Positions 34,997 to 43,771 of a stretch of DNA of 64,000 nt are shown here, piece by piece. Under the pieces are notes generated by a model. That model made no database searches. It had not been told where the DNA came from and was given only the letters and a program-made list of their open reading frames with translations. Each line of letters begins with the position of its first letter. The first letter of the stretch is position 1. Source of the stretch: JANOSH01 sp031415695. Its GTDB lineage: Bacteria; Actinomycetota; Acidimicrobiia; Acidimicrobiales; Ilumatobacteraceae. The DNA is taken from NCBI GenBank assembly GCA_031415695.1, contig JANOSH010000047.1, positions 406,122 through 470,121 on the forward strand, in the 5' to 3' direction. Both the position numbers and the translations under genes were made by a program.

Positions 34997-35188
34997 CTAA
35001 CGCTCGTCGTCATCCTCGTCGTCTTCATCGAAGACAACGCCGTATTTTTCGGCTAGAGCTGCGTACTCATCGTCGTCTCCTGCAGAGACAGACGGGGAGG
35101 AGCTACCGAGACCGAGATCAAACGCGCCGGGTCCGGATTGCTTTAACTTTCGCGCTTCTTCGAAGCGACGGTGACGTCCCTTTTTCAC
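34997..35188 (-). CDS. Small acidic hypothetical protein
   Basis: This 63-residue protein has a basic N-terminal third (KKGRHRRFEEARKLKQ) and a strongly acidic C-terminus with a run of Asp/Glu. The GTG start has AGAAGGG 7 bases upstream, which supports it as a real gene. The charge split suggests a nucleic-acid- or ribosome-associated role, but nothing identifies it. Confidence 0.65.
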   Translation of the reverse strand: MKKGRHRRFEEARKLKQSGPGAFDLGLGSSSPSVSAGDDDEYAALAEKYGVVFDEDDEDDDER

Positions 35189-35285
35189 GGGGGCACCCTT
35201 CTACGTTGGTCCGCCGAGACCCACGATGGGTACCCGGGGTGTTATGTCAGCATCGGGAATAGTCTAGACGATGGGTTCGCGAAAA

Positions 35286-36437
35286 CTACGCATCAGCGAT
35301 GTTGACGAGCCGAAGACGTCCTTGACCGTCAAAAGCCAACGCCGCCTCGCCCCCCACCAGCCGGCGAATTCCGTCCCCCACAACAGCGGCTCTCCAGCCG
35401 ACACCGAGGCGGGCATCGGGCGCGCCCGACAACAGTTCGACGAGATCGCTGCGTGTCGCCAATAGCGTCGTATCGATGGCCTCGTCGCGAGCGAGTTGAC
35501 TAACCCAGGCCGATACCAGCGTCACCGCAGGCCGCAGATTGCGGTCGAGATCGTCGGTATCGCGCTCAACGTGGGCGATGTCGGGGTCGCTCACACCGAC
35601 ATCGACCGCAGCGAGTAGCTCCTCACCGATTTGCGACCGGCTATGGCGGTCTTCGACGCCCCGGGTGCCTCGAAGCTCGTCGAGGGTCCGTGGCATCTTT
35701 TGAGCGATACCAAGAATTGCGAGGTCGGGTAGAACAAACCGCACCGGTTGATCAAGTGTCGACGCCCGCCGCTCACGCCAGGCAGCCACACTTCTTGCTA
35801 CGGACCGATTAGCCCCGCGCATGGTTCGCACGTCCTTGATTCGCAACCATGCTTGTTCCGGCTCTGTTGGGCCCACTGGGCGGAGCCGAAACAGTTCACA
35901 CTCGTCGTCAACCCAAACGTGTCGGCCCCGTTCGACCAACTTGCCGAGGAGTACATCGTGCACATCGAGAAGGTGTGCCACGTCGGCAGCGGCGTAGGTA
36001 CGTTGATCGTCGGTGAGCGGTCGACGCAGCCAATCGGTGAGCCGGTCACCCTTCAGGACTTTGACAGCGAGTTCACCTTGGAGCAGCGAAGCGAGCGACG
36101 GGGTTGAATAGCCCACAAATCCAGCCGCAATCTGGGTGTCGAAGAGCCGTGACGGAATGGTCCCGCATGCCCTGCTCAAAACCTCGAGATCTTGTTGCGC
36201 GGCATGCAATACCGCTAGGCCCGGTCCGTCGAGCAGCGCTGCCATCGGGCGCAAATCGACAGCCAACGGATCGATCAGCGCGATGCCGCCGGGCCAACCG
36301 ATCTGCACAAGTGCCGCCTTTGGAAAGTACGTCCTTTCGCGATGGAATTCGGTGTCGAGCGCGTACCTCGGTTCGTCGACAAGTTCACTGAGTAATTGGT
36401 GAAGCTCCGCCTGCGTCTCAACCCAGCGATGCGTCAC
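35286..36437 (-). CDS. rnd: Ribonuclease D
   Basis: This 3'-5' exoribonuclease trims tRNA and other stable RNA 3' ends. The 383 residues comprise a DEDD exonuclease domain, with ALDTEFHRERTYFPKAALVQIG (motif 1), LHAAQQDLEVL (motif 2) and TYAAADVAHLL (motif 3), and an HRDC-type helical domain. The start is GTG at 36437, which overlaps the MobA-rhodanese stop as GTGA; the open frame further upstream lies inside that gene. Confidence 0.92.
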   Translation of the reverse strand: MTHRWVETQAELHQLLSELVDEPRYALDTEFHRERTYFPKAALVQIGWPGGIALIDPLAVDLRPMAALLDGPGLAVLHAAQQDLEVLSRACGTIPSRLFDTQIAAGFVGYSTPSLASLLQGELAVKVLKGDRLTDWLRRPLTDDQRTYAAADVAHLLDVHDVLLGKLVERGRHVWVDDECELFRLRPVGPTEPEQAWLRIKDVRTMRGANRSVARSVAAWRERRASTLDQPVRFVLPDLAILGIAQKMPRTLDELRGTRGVEDRHSRSQIGEELLAAVDVGVSDPDIAHVERDTDDLDRNLRPAVTLVSAWVSQLARDEAIDTTLLATRSDLVELLSGAPDARLGVGWRAAVVGDGIRRLVGGEAALAFDGQGRLRLVNIADA

Positions 36438-37300
36438 GAGTCGACAGGTCCCGACTCCACGTCGTAGCCCGCATCGATCCAGCCGAGTGTTCCGCCGGCA
36501 ACGTTGATTGGCGACCGCCCATGCTGGGCAAGGAACTGGGCCGCTCGCATCGAACGACCCCCGGAGCGGCACAACATGTAGACATCGACATCAACAGGGA
36601 TTTCATCGATGCGTTCGGCAACCTCACCTAACGGGATGAGAACCACCCCCGGCACTCGCACCTCTTCGTATTCGTCAATCTCACGAACGTCGATCACGAA
36701 CGCTTCCGACACAACGCCAGCCAACTCGTGAACAGAAACCTCTCGAACGTCCATAACTACAGAGGTTAGGTGATCACCGAGAGTATTGATGTTGCGAAAG
36801 CGGTCGGCGCTCATGGGAACATCGTGAACACGAAGCCCCACCAACAAGCGTTGGAGCGACCGCTCCCCCGCTGCGAACGCTTGTGAGCACGCTGGCCCGG
36901 CACCTAGTCGGTCCCATGCTGCGCACAGGACCTCGCGTCGATCGGTGCGGGCAACTGCAACGTCGACTCCTGTCGTCAGCCCAGCGACAACAGCGCTAAT
37001 GGTACTGGCATCCAGATCGGGGAGGTCGCAAGCCACGACTACTACGACCGGGTCTACTGCTCGACGAAAGACCGTCAGGAGGCCACCAAGTGGTCCTTCA
37101 CCCGGGAAATCGTCGGCCCAGTGCGAAAAACCGGCGATGCGATCTGCACCGCCAACGAACACAACCTCTCGGGCACCGGCGACCTCCAACTGGCGTGCAA
37201 TTCGGTGCGCCATCGGCTCACCATCGACGACTGCCAGTGCTTTATCGGAACCGTATCGACGCGACGCACCACCAACAAGAACCGCGCCGGTGAAGTTCAC
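36434..37300 (-). CDS. MobA-like nucleotidyltransferase fused to a rhodanese domain
   Basis: This is a 288-residue fusion. Residues 1-180 form a MobA-type guanylyltransferase (LVGGASRRYGSDKAL, then ACDLPDLD and NINTLGDH) that would add GMP to molybdopterin. Residues 185-288 form a rhodanese domain with Cys244 in YMLCRSGGRSM as the persulfide cysteine. The start overlaps the DUF3151 stop and the stop overlaps rnd. The pairing suggests sulfur handling linked to molybdenum cofactor, but no other Mo genes are nearby. Confidence 0.88.
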   Translation of the reverse strand: MNFTGAVLVGGASRRYGSDKALAVVDGEPMAHRIARQLEVAGAREVVFVGGADRIAGFSHWADDFPGEGPLGGLLTVFRRAVDPVVVVVACDLPDLDASTISAVVAGLTTGVDVAVARTDRREVLCAAWDRLGAGPACSQAFAAGERSLQRLLVGLRVHDVPMSADRFRNINTLGDHLTSVVMDVREVSVHELAGVVSEAFVIDVREIDEYEEVRVPGVVLIPLGEVAERIDEIPVDVDVYMLCRSGGRSMRAAQFLAQHGRSPINVAGGTLGWIDAGYDVESGPVDS

Positions 37301-37740
37301 CCCTGGTCGGGAATCCCTGTCGGATCAAGCTGTCCGAGGAATAACATGCAGCGCTCATGCTCATCGGTTTCGCCGATACGTCCTGCCGCGTCGCTCAGCC
37401 CTCGCAATGACCGAAGGAAACCACGGTTGGTTTCCGACGTCCAGCGCACGTACCCCGACCCGCGCCAACCGTTCGCTCGCAACCGGTCGAGCCCGCGGTG
37501 ATAGCCAATTCGGTAACACGCGTACGCTTCCACATCGTCACGGGCGAGGTCGCCAAGGCGAGCCCACCCATCGAGAAAGCGTGGCCACCGGCGAACAACG
37601 TCAGAAACTGCTCGTCGACGTTCTTCAACGGGACGTGACAACGCTTGCTGCAATGCGAGGAGGGCTTCGCTAGGTTCAGGGTCGAGGACTGTGCTCGGTG
37701 GACCCTGCGGTGTCAGGTTGACCGGGCGCATGTCGGACAT
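37297..37740 (-). CDS. DUF3151 family protein
   Basis: This 147-residue actinobacterial conserved protein of unknown function has typical segments: AYACYRIGYHRGLDRLRANGW, then GYVRWTSETNRGFLRSL and RIGETDEHERC. It is helical and soluble. The ATG at 37740 was chosen because TACCAT lies exactly 6 bases upstream; an ATG at 37731 is also possible. Its stop overlaps the MobA-rhodanese start. Confidence 0.85.
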   Translation of the reverse strand: MSDMRPVNLTPQGPPSTVLDPEPSEALLALQQALSRPVEERRRAVSDVVRRWPRFLDGWARLGDLARDDVEAYACYRIGYHRGLDRLRANGWRGSGYVRWTSETNRGFLRSLRGLSDAAGRIGETDEHERCMLFLGQLDPTGIPDQG

Positions 37741-37746
37741 ACAGCC

Positions 37747-37752
37747 ATGGTA
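37747..37752 (-). promoter_or_regulatory. Candidate -10 element, DUF3151 operon
   Basis: TACCAT on the minus strand, 6 bases before the ATG at 37740. Confidence 0.45.
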
Positions 37753-37818
37753 TGCCCCGGGATCAAACGATGCGGGTGATAGCACCAACAATGACCAATG
37801 TCACACAGCGGGTGCGTC

Positions 37819-37824
37819 TAACGT
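37819..37824 (+). promoter_or_regulatory. Candidate -10 element, gene at 37831
   Basis: TAACGT on the plus strand, 6 bases before the ATG at 37831; no Shine-Dalgarno. Confidence 0.45.
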
Positions 37825-37830
37825 ACGGTC

Positions 37831-38136
37831 ATGTTGTTAGCTATCAGTACCGACTCGGCCCGAACAACGGCGGTGCTCGTAATGGCCGTCGCAGCAGTCG
37901 TGGCGGTGGTGGCATTCCTCGTCATCAAGTCAATCGTGTCCAAACTCATCACTGTAGGTTTGGCCCTCGTCGTGATTTTCGCTGCGTACTCCCAGCGGTC
38001 AAACATTGCCACCTGTGCCGAACGGGTAAAGCAAGACGCTCTCGCCACTGGACCGGCAGCGAAGACCGAGTGCGCATTCTTTGGCATCAAGGTGACCCTG
38101 CCGCCGAACAAGATCAACGACAAGCTCAAGCCCTAG
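37831..38136 (+). CDS. Small membrane protein, hypothetical
   Basis: The 101-residue protein has two closely spaced hydrophobic segments (about 12-52) and a soluble tail with two cysteines (ATCAERVKQ, KTECAFFG), which could form a disulfide if the tail faces outside. It has no family that I recognise. It is followed 11 bases later by the phosphatase gene. Confidence 0.65.
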   Translation: MLLAISTDSARTTAVLVMAVAAVVAVVAFLVIKSIVSKLITVGLALVVIFAAYSQRSNIATCAERVKQDALATGPAAKTECAFFGIKVTLPPNKINDKLKP

Positions 38137-38139
38137 CCT
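38134..38139 (+). promoter_or_regulatory. Candidate -10 element, phosphatase gene
   Basis: TAGCCT, 8 bases before the ATG at 38148; its first three bases are the stop codon of the preceding gene. Confidence 0.3.
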
Positions 38140-38147
38140 TCCTCCCC

Positions 38148-38768
38148 ATGCAACTCCTCATTATCCGCCATGCACTGCCGTTGCGACGCGAGAACACGAA
38201 CGGCCCCGCCGATCCCGAACTTTCCGACGCCGGTCATTCTCAAGCCCGGCATATGGCCGACTATCTGGCCTCGGAACAACTCGACGCCATTTATTCGAGC
38301 CCCATGCGGCGCGCTCAGCAAACCGCTGCGCCGCTGGCCGCAGCGCACGGCCTTCCTATCATCACCGAACACGGCGTCGCCGAATACGACCGCGACAGCG
38401 ATACCTACATTCCCGTCGAAGAACTCAAGGCTGCGGGCGACCCCCGGTACCTCGACATGATGAAAGGGCTCGACGGTGGTTTTACCGATCGGCCGGCCTT
38501 CAACCAAATTGTGGTTGAGGCCATCGAGGCCATCATCGAACGACACAGCGGCCACAAGGTTGCAATCGTGTGCCACGGTGGCGTCATCAACGCCTACCTC
38601 ACCAAAGTGCTTGGGCTCGATACCGATTCCGCCGGGTTCTTCTACCCGAACTACACCTCGATTCATCGAGTAATCGCAGCACGATCCGGCGAGCGAAGTA
38701 TCTCGACCATCAACGAGACCAGTCACCTACGGGGAACCGGCCTCATCATGGGCGCCAACCCAATCTAA
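38148..38768 (+). CDS. Histidine phosphatase family protein
   Basis: The 206-residue enzyme has the phosphoglycerate-mutase-like fold. The phospho-histidine motif is LLIIRHALP near the start (RHA instead of the usual RHG), and IVCHGGVINAYL near residue 145 gives the second His. Such enzymes dephosphorylate sugars, cobalamin intermediates or proteins; the substrate cannot be read from sequence. It ends 3 bases before the aminopeptidase start. Confidence 0.87.
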   Translation: MQLLIIRHALPLRRENTNGPADPELSDAGHSQARHMADYLASEQLDAIYSSPMRRAQQTAAPLAAAHGLPIITEHGVAEYDRDSDTYIPVEELKAAGDPRYLDMMKGLDGGFTDRPAFNQIVVEAIEAIIERHSGHKVAIVCHGGVINAYLTKVLGLDTDSAGFFYPNYTSIHRVIAARSGERSISTINETSHLRGTGLIMGANPI

Positions 38769-38771
38769 AAC

Positions 38772-40037
38772 ATGAGCTCCGTCGACAACGACCTTCTCAG
38801 CTTTCTCGCCTCGTCGCCGTCGCCATATCATGCGGTGTTGTCGGCGATCGAACGCTTGTCGGTTGCAGGTTGGACCGAACTGGACTTGACCGACGACTGG
38901 TCAAGCGTCGAAGGCCGCCACTACGTCCAGACCGGCGGCGCTCTCATTGCTTGGAACCTTCCTGCACAAACGGCTTCCCACGCCGGGGTGCGAATCATCG
39001 GTGCCCATACCGATTCCCCCAACCTGCGGCTAAAGCCCCGGCCCGACACCGGCGCGGCTGGTTGGCGCCAGCTTGGTGTCGAGGTCTATGGCGGCGCCCT
39101 GGTGAACTCGTGGCTCGATCGCGATCTCGGCATCTCGGGTCGTGTGGTCATGGCCGATGGCAGCGTTCGTCTCGTCGTAGTCGACGAACCCATCGCCCGC
39201 GTGTCACAGCTAGCGATTCATCTCGACCGCGAGGTCAACGACAAGGGCCTCCTACTCGACAAACAACAGCACCTAACACCCGTGTGGGGTATCGGGACAC
39301 CCACCGATGGCGAGTTCCTTACTTGGCTCGCCGCCAACATCGGGTTCGATTCCACTGCGGTTGTTTCGCACGACCTGATGTTTCACGACCTCACTGCACC
39401 CGCCTACTTGGGTCGAGATCGTGAGCTTCTGGCGAGCGCCCGCCTCGACAACCTCTGTTCGTGCTGGTGCGCCATAACAGCGTTGGCCGACCCTGCCGCA
39501 CAACGCAGCTTCGCCATCGTGTCGTTGTTCGATCACGAAGAGGTTGGCTCGACCTCAACGTCGGGGGCCGACAGCCCGTTGCTGCAACAAATCATTTCCC
39601 GGCTCGTTGAAGCACGAGGCGGTACGGCCAGTCACCTGGCGCGGGCCCTCCATCAATCGTTCTGCGTGTCAGCCGATATGGCTCACGCTGTGCACCCGAA
39701 CTATGTCGAGCGTCATGAGCCCGCACACCGACCGCTCCCCAATGGTGGGCCCGTCATCAAAGTAAACGCCAATCAGCGCTATGCCACCGATGCCATAAGT
39801 CATGCCATGTTCGCCCGAGCATGCAACGAGGCCGGGGTACCGCATCAGGTTTTCGTCAGCCGAAACAACATGCCGTGCGGGTCAACCATCGGGCCCATCA
39901 CCGCAGGGCGGCTTGGCATTCCAACGGTCGATGTCGGTTGCGCTCAGCTCTCGATGCACTCGGCTCGTGAGCTGTGCGGGGCCGACGATCCGGGCCTCAT
40001 GGTGAAGGCGCTCAACGCGTTTCTCGTCCAGTCCTAG
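38772..40037 (+). CDS. apeB: M18 family aminopeptidase
   Basis: This 421-residue zinc aminopeptidase has the di-zinc ligands in GAHTDSPNLRLKP, SLFDHEEVGS and, late, the SMHSARE motif. GRHYVQTGG and GALVNSWLDRDLGISG belong to the M18 core. It removes N-terminal acidic or other residues from peptides in the cytoplasm. It is next to proteolysis-unrelated genes. The stop overlaps the argJ stop by 4 bases, convergent. Confidence 0.93.
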   Translation: MSSVDNDLLSFLASSPSPYHAVLSAIERLSVAGWTELDLTDDWSSVEGRHYVQTGGALIAWNLPAQTASHAGVRIIGAHTDSPNLRLKPRPDTGAAGWRQLGVEVYGGALVNSWLDRDLGISGRVVMADGSVRLVVVDEPIARVSQLAIHLDREVNDKGLLLDKQQHLTPVWGIGTPTDGEFLTWLAANIGFDSTAVVSHDLMFHDLTAPAYLGRDRELLASARLDNLCSCWCAITALADPAAQRSFAIVSLFDHEEVGSTSTSGADSPLLQQIISRLVEARGGTASHLARALHQSFCVSADMAHAVHPNYVERHEPAHRPLPNGGPVIKVNANQRYATDAISHAMFARACNEAGVPHQVFVSRNNMPCGSTIGPITAGRLGIPTVDVGCAQLSMHSARELCGADDPGLMVKALNAFLVQS

Positions 40038-41185
40038 GTCGTGTAGTCGGCGTTGATGCGCACGTATCCGTCGGTCAGGTCGCAGCCGTATGCGGTGAAA
40101 TGACCGTCGGCAATGTTCAGGTCGACCCGGATGACAACCTCGTCGCCCTGCATGTACTCGGTGAGGAGTCCAAGACCCTGCGGGTCAAGCTGCGCCGGAT
40201 ACACCTCTTGGTCACCGAAACCGATCACGACCCTGTCCTGATCGATGTCGACGTCGTCGCTGCATTTGCCGATAGCCATGGCCACCCGCCCCCAATTGGG
40301 GTCGGCACCGTGAACCGCTGTTTTTACCAGCGGACTATTAACGATCGACTTGGCGACCCGTTTGGCTTGAGCCGTATCTTGCGCCCCCGACACCACAACC
40401 TCGATCAGTGTCGTCGCGCCCTCGCCATCTCGCGCCACCATTCGTGTGAGCTCGAGCGCCACGTTGCCAAGCGCCTGCTCGAACTCGGCGAGATCAACGG
40501 GTCCGGCGGTACCACTCGCCATGATGGCAGCCGTGTCTGAGGTAGACGTGTCGGTGTCGACCGACACGGCGTTGAAGGTACGGTCGATTACCCGCCGGAA
40601 CACGCCGTCGAGCACGCCAGCTTCGACGGCAGCGTCGGTAACGAACAACGTGATGAGCGTTGCCATGTCGGGTTCGATCATGCCGACACCTTTGGCGATG
40701 CCAACGATGCGAGCATCGCCGACCCGCGCTTCGGCGAGTTTGGCAAATGTGTCCGTCGTCATGATGCCACGGGCGCATGCGTCGGCATCGTTGCCGACGG
40801 GCGGTTGCAGGACCGCTAGGTGAGCTTCGATCCGCTCGATTGGATACTGGCGTCCTATGACCCCAGTGGAAGCAATGAGCACGCGGGAGGGCGCGATGCC
40901 CAACGCTTCAGCCACACCGCAAACCACGAGATTGGCATTAGCCAGGCCTTGTGGGCCGGTTGCGACGTTGGCGTTTTTGGAAATGACCACGAACGCCTGT
41001 AGTTCGTGATCGGCACTGTGCTCACGAGAAATCAGCACGCTGCAGCCAGCGAATCGGCTCTTGGTAAACACGGCTGCCGCGGCACACGGCCGATCGGCGG
41101 CGATAAGCACAAAGTCTTCGGAGTTATCCTTGATGCCAATGTTCGACACCCTCGAACGAAAGCCGGCAGGAAGTGACGTCATCAC
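40034..41185 (-). CDS. argJ: Glutamate N-acetyltransferase/amino-acid acetyltransferase ArgJ
   Basis: ArgJ (383 residues) moves acetyl from N-acetylornithine to glutamate in arginine biosynthesis. It self-cleaves at a conserved Ala-Thr; here MIEPDMATLITLFVTDA carries that site, with Thr as nucleophile. DTSTSDTAAIMASG and the C-terminal RINADYTT are typical. It is coupled to plsC by ATGA at the end of the aro/scp operon; no other arg genes are in the window. Confidence 0.94.
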   Translation of the reverse strand: MMTSLPAGFRSRVSNIGIKDNSEDFVLIAADRPCAAAAVFTKSRFAGCSVLISREHSADHELQAFVVISKNANVATGPQGLANANLVVCGVAEALGIAPSRVLIASTGVIGRQYPIERIEAHLAVLQPPVGNDADACARGIMTTDTFAKLAEARVGDARIVGIAKGVGMIEPDMATLITLFVTDAAVEAGVLDGVFRRVIDRTFNAVSVDTDTSTSDTAAIMASGTAGPVDLAEFEQALGNVALELTRMVARDGEGATTLIEVVVSGAQDTAQAKRVAKSIVNSPLVKTAVHGADPNWGRVAMAIGKCSDDVDIDQDRVVIGFGDQEVYPAQLDPQGLGLLTEYMQGDEVVIRVDLNIADGHFTAYGCDLTDGYVRINADYTT

Positions 41186-41859
41186 TGACCAGCCTTGGTT
41201 TGAGCTTCGTCGAACAGTCGTTGCAAGTCGGTGTGGAGACGTTGCGTCATCTCAGTTCGGGCCGATTTCGTTACGCGGCCAGACTCTGATTCGGCGGGCA
41301 TGATCGGCGCACCGACAATGACAACGACCTTAGTTGGATAGATGAACTTTGCACCCTTGGGCATCATCCGTTCGCTACCTCCGATTCCTACGGGAATGAT
41401 TGGCACGCCAGCCTTGAGCGCAAGGTACGCCGGGCCTTCTTTGAGCGGGTGCACAACCCGACCCGACTTTCGCTCGCCTTCGGCGAACAAGACCAACGGT
41501 TGGCCGCTCTCGAGCACAGCCTGGCAGCGAGTCAGTGCCTCGCGGTCGGCCACATCACGACTGACCGGAAATCCACCAATTGCCGAGAAAAACCGGCCAA
41601 GAGGCTTCACCTTCCATAGGCTGTCCTTTCCCATGAACCGCATCCGACGATGGGTGCATGCGGCGGCAAGTGGCGTGTCGGTGTTGGATCGGTGGACCGG
41701 GGCCAAAATGAACGCCCCGGTCGCAGGGATGTTCTCTGTGCCCTCGACGCGCAGGCGGTTGTACACACGGCAGATCCCGACAAGGACCGCCCGGACGCTC
41801 GAATACATGACGCGGTCGATAAGGCCGTTACCGCCGAACACTGCGTCCACTTTGGTCAT
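41182..41859 (-). CDS. plsC: 1-acyl-sn-glycerol-3-phosphate acyltransferase
   Basis: This 225-residue acyltransferase makes phosphatidic acid or a related lipid. The catalytic HxxxxD is VHRSNTD, the FxxR-like block is GGFPVSRD, and LFAEGERKSG matches the glycerol-phosphate-binding EGxR motif. It is coupled by 4-base overlaps with cmk before and argJ after. Confidence 0.9.
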   Translation of the reverse strand: MTKVDAVFGGNGLIDRVMYSSVRAVLVGICRVYNRLRVEGTENIPATGAFILAPVHRSNTDTPLAAACTHRRMRFMGKDSLWKVKPLGRFFSAIGGFPVSRDVADREALTRCQAVLESGQPLVLFAEGERKSGRVVHPLKEGPAYLALKAGVPIIPVGIGGSERMMPKGAKFIYPTKVVVIVGAPIMPAESESGRVTKSARTEMTQRLHTDLQRLFDEAQTKAGQ

Positions 41860-42497
41860 GAGGCACCTGCCACAAGGGTAAGGATCTCCTGTACGAGTTC
41901 GTCGATAGGGCGGTCCGACGTGTCGACTACAAAGGCACCATCGGCCGTGACTAGCGGGGCATGTTCCCGGTCGGTATCGCGACTGTCACGCTCGCGTATC
42001 GATTCGAGCACCTCGGCGAACGATTCGCCCGTGTCCTGACTGCGACGATGGGCACGAACCGCGGGCGATGCCGTGATGAACAGTTTGAGTTGGGCATTGG
42101 GGAACACCACTGTTCCGATGTCTCGTCCCTCGATCACACCTCCGCCGTGAACCCGAGCCCATTCGCGCTGTCGACTCGCAAGGCCAGACCTCACGACGGA
42201 CACAACCGCCACTCTACTGGCGGCCTGGCTAGCGACTGGGGTGCGGATCTCGTCGGTGGAATCGACTCCGTCAATCACAACGCGGCCATCGTCGGCAGCG
42301 ATGTCGACGGTGGCGACGAGGTCGGCTAGCGCCGCCGGATCATCGAGATCGATGCCCCGTCGCAAGGCTGCGACGGCGACGGATCGGTACTGCGCGCCAG
42401 TGTCCAGATACTCCAACCCCAGCCGAGCTGCAAGCGCGCGGCCAAGTGTTGATTTACCCGCGCCCGCCGGGCCGTCGATGGCGACAATGAGCACCAT
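41856..42497 (-). CDS. cmk: Cytidylate kinase
   Basis: Cmk (213 residues) phosphorylates CMP and dCMP. It shows the P-loop GPAGAGKSTLGR, LEYLDTGAQYRSVA, and IEGRDIGTVVFPNA. It lies between aroA (2-base gap) and plsC (overlap), as in many actinobacteria where cmk follows the scp and rluB genes. Confidence 0.95.
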   Translation of the reverse strand: MVLIVAIDGPAGAGKSTLGRALAARLGLEYLDTGAQYRSVAVAALRRGIDLDDPAALADLVATVDIAADDGRVVIDGVDSTDEIRTPVASQAASRVAVVSVVRSGLASRQREWARVHGGGVIEGRDIGTVVFPNAQLKLFITASPAVRAHRRSQDTGESFAEVLESIRERDSRDTDREHAPLVTADGAFVVDTSDRPIDELVQEILTLVAGAS

Positions 42498-42499
42498 TA

Positions 42500-43771
42500 T
42501 CAGGTCGCCAACACGTCAAGCATGTCCCAATAGCCGGGGAACGTTTTGCCAACACACAAAGGATCAAGGATCTCGATGCCAGGTACCCGAAGACCAATCA
42601 ACGCAAAACTCATCGCCATTCGATGATCGTGGTAGGTCTCGATGGCTGCTGGTTTGAATGCTCGTCCGGGCCGGATGCCAACACCATCGGGGTCGACCCA
42701 GGCATCGACACCGCACCGTACGAGCTCGTCGACGGTGGACTGGATGCGATCTGTCTCCTTCGCTCGGATAAAGCCGATGCCGGTGATCTGAGTAGGCCCG
42801 CTAGCGAACGCGGCAACAACAGCGAGGGTTTGGGCAGTGTCGGAGCAGTCCGACATATCGGCGTTCACCCCAGCCAACTCCTTTGGTCCTTGAAGCGTGG
42901 TGCGGTCAGTGGTGATGTCGACAGTGCATCCCATCTGCTGGAGCACGCTGAGGAACGCCATGTCACCCTGACGCGAGCGGCTGCCCAAACCGTCGACCTG
43001 GACTCGCCCGCCGGTAATTGCGGCCGCCGCAAAGGCATACGACGCGGCGCTGGCGTCGGGTTCTACGACGTAATCGGTAGCCGAGTATCCGCCCGTTGGC
43101 ACCGAGTACAACCGGTCGTCACTATGGGTTTTGTTTGCACCGAACGCGGCCATCGTGTCGAGCGTCATTTCGACATACGAACGTGATACGAGCGACGTTG
43201 TGAGCCCGGCCTTGAGACCCTTGGCCATACAGGGTGCGGCAAGCAGCAGGCCCGACAGAAATTGGCTCGACACGTCGCCAGGTATCGCCACCCACCCCCC
43301 AGCCATACCGTCGGCATCGATTTGCACGGGCAGGCAACCCGGTTCGCCCAGAGGGGTAATCGACGCGTTCAGCGACTGCAGCGCCGAAAATTGGTCGGCC
43401 ATTGGCCGCAGCCGCAAGGATGCACCCCCGTCGAGCACGAACGATCCGTGGCACAACGTCAGCAGTGGCGCCATGAACCGGGCTGTCGTTCCGGAGAGCC
43501 GGCAGTTGATCACGGCCTCGGAAACGGGGAACGTTCCACCGCCGCCCTCGACAACCACATCGGTACCGTCGAGTTCGATGCGAGTGCCGAGCGATTGCAA
43601 CGCCTGGATCATTGCGTTGGTGTCGTCGCTCACGAGTGCCCCGGAGACTCGGCTCGTGCCGGTGGCTAACGCTGCACACACAAGGGCTCGATTTGTGTAG
43701 CTCTTGCTCCCTGGCAACCGAACGACAGCATTCACCGGATGATCGACCGGAGATATGAGTTTGCCCATCAA
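42500..43771 (-). CDS. aroA: 3-phosphoshikimate 1-carboxyvinyltransferase (EPSP synthase)
   Basis: AroA (423 residues) joins PEP to shikimate 3-phosphate. The substrate loop reads PGSKSYTNRALV, then NCRLSGTTARFMAPL, then DASAASYAFAAAAI, and IRAKETDRI near the end. The GSKSYTNR and RLSGTTAR motifs are conserved. It overlaps tyrA by 4 bases, consistent with co-expression of aromatic amino-acid genes. Confidence 0.95.
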   Translation of the reverse strand: MMGKLISPVDHPVNAVVRLPGSKSYTNRALVCAALATGTSRVSGALVSDDTNAMIQALQSLGTRIELDGTDVVVEGGGGTFPVSEAVINCRLSGTTARFMAPLLTLCHGSFVLDGGASLRLRPMADQFSALQSLNASITPLGEPGCLPVQIDADGMAGGWVAIPGDVSSQFLSGLLLAAPCMAKGLKAGLTTSLVSRSYVEMTLDTMAAFGANKTHSDDRLYSVPTGGYSATDYVVEPDASAASYAFAAAAITGGRVQVDGLGSRSRQGDMAFLSVLQQMGCTVDITTDRTTLQGPKELAGVNADMSDCSDTAQTLAVVAAFASGPTQITGIGFIRAKETDRIQSTVDELVRCGVDAWVDPDGVGIRPGRAFKPAAIETYHDHRMAMSFALIGLRVPGIEILDPLCVGKTFPGYWDMLDVLAT

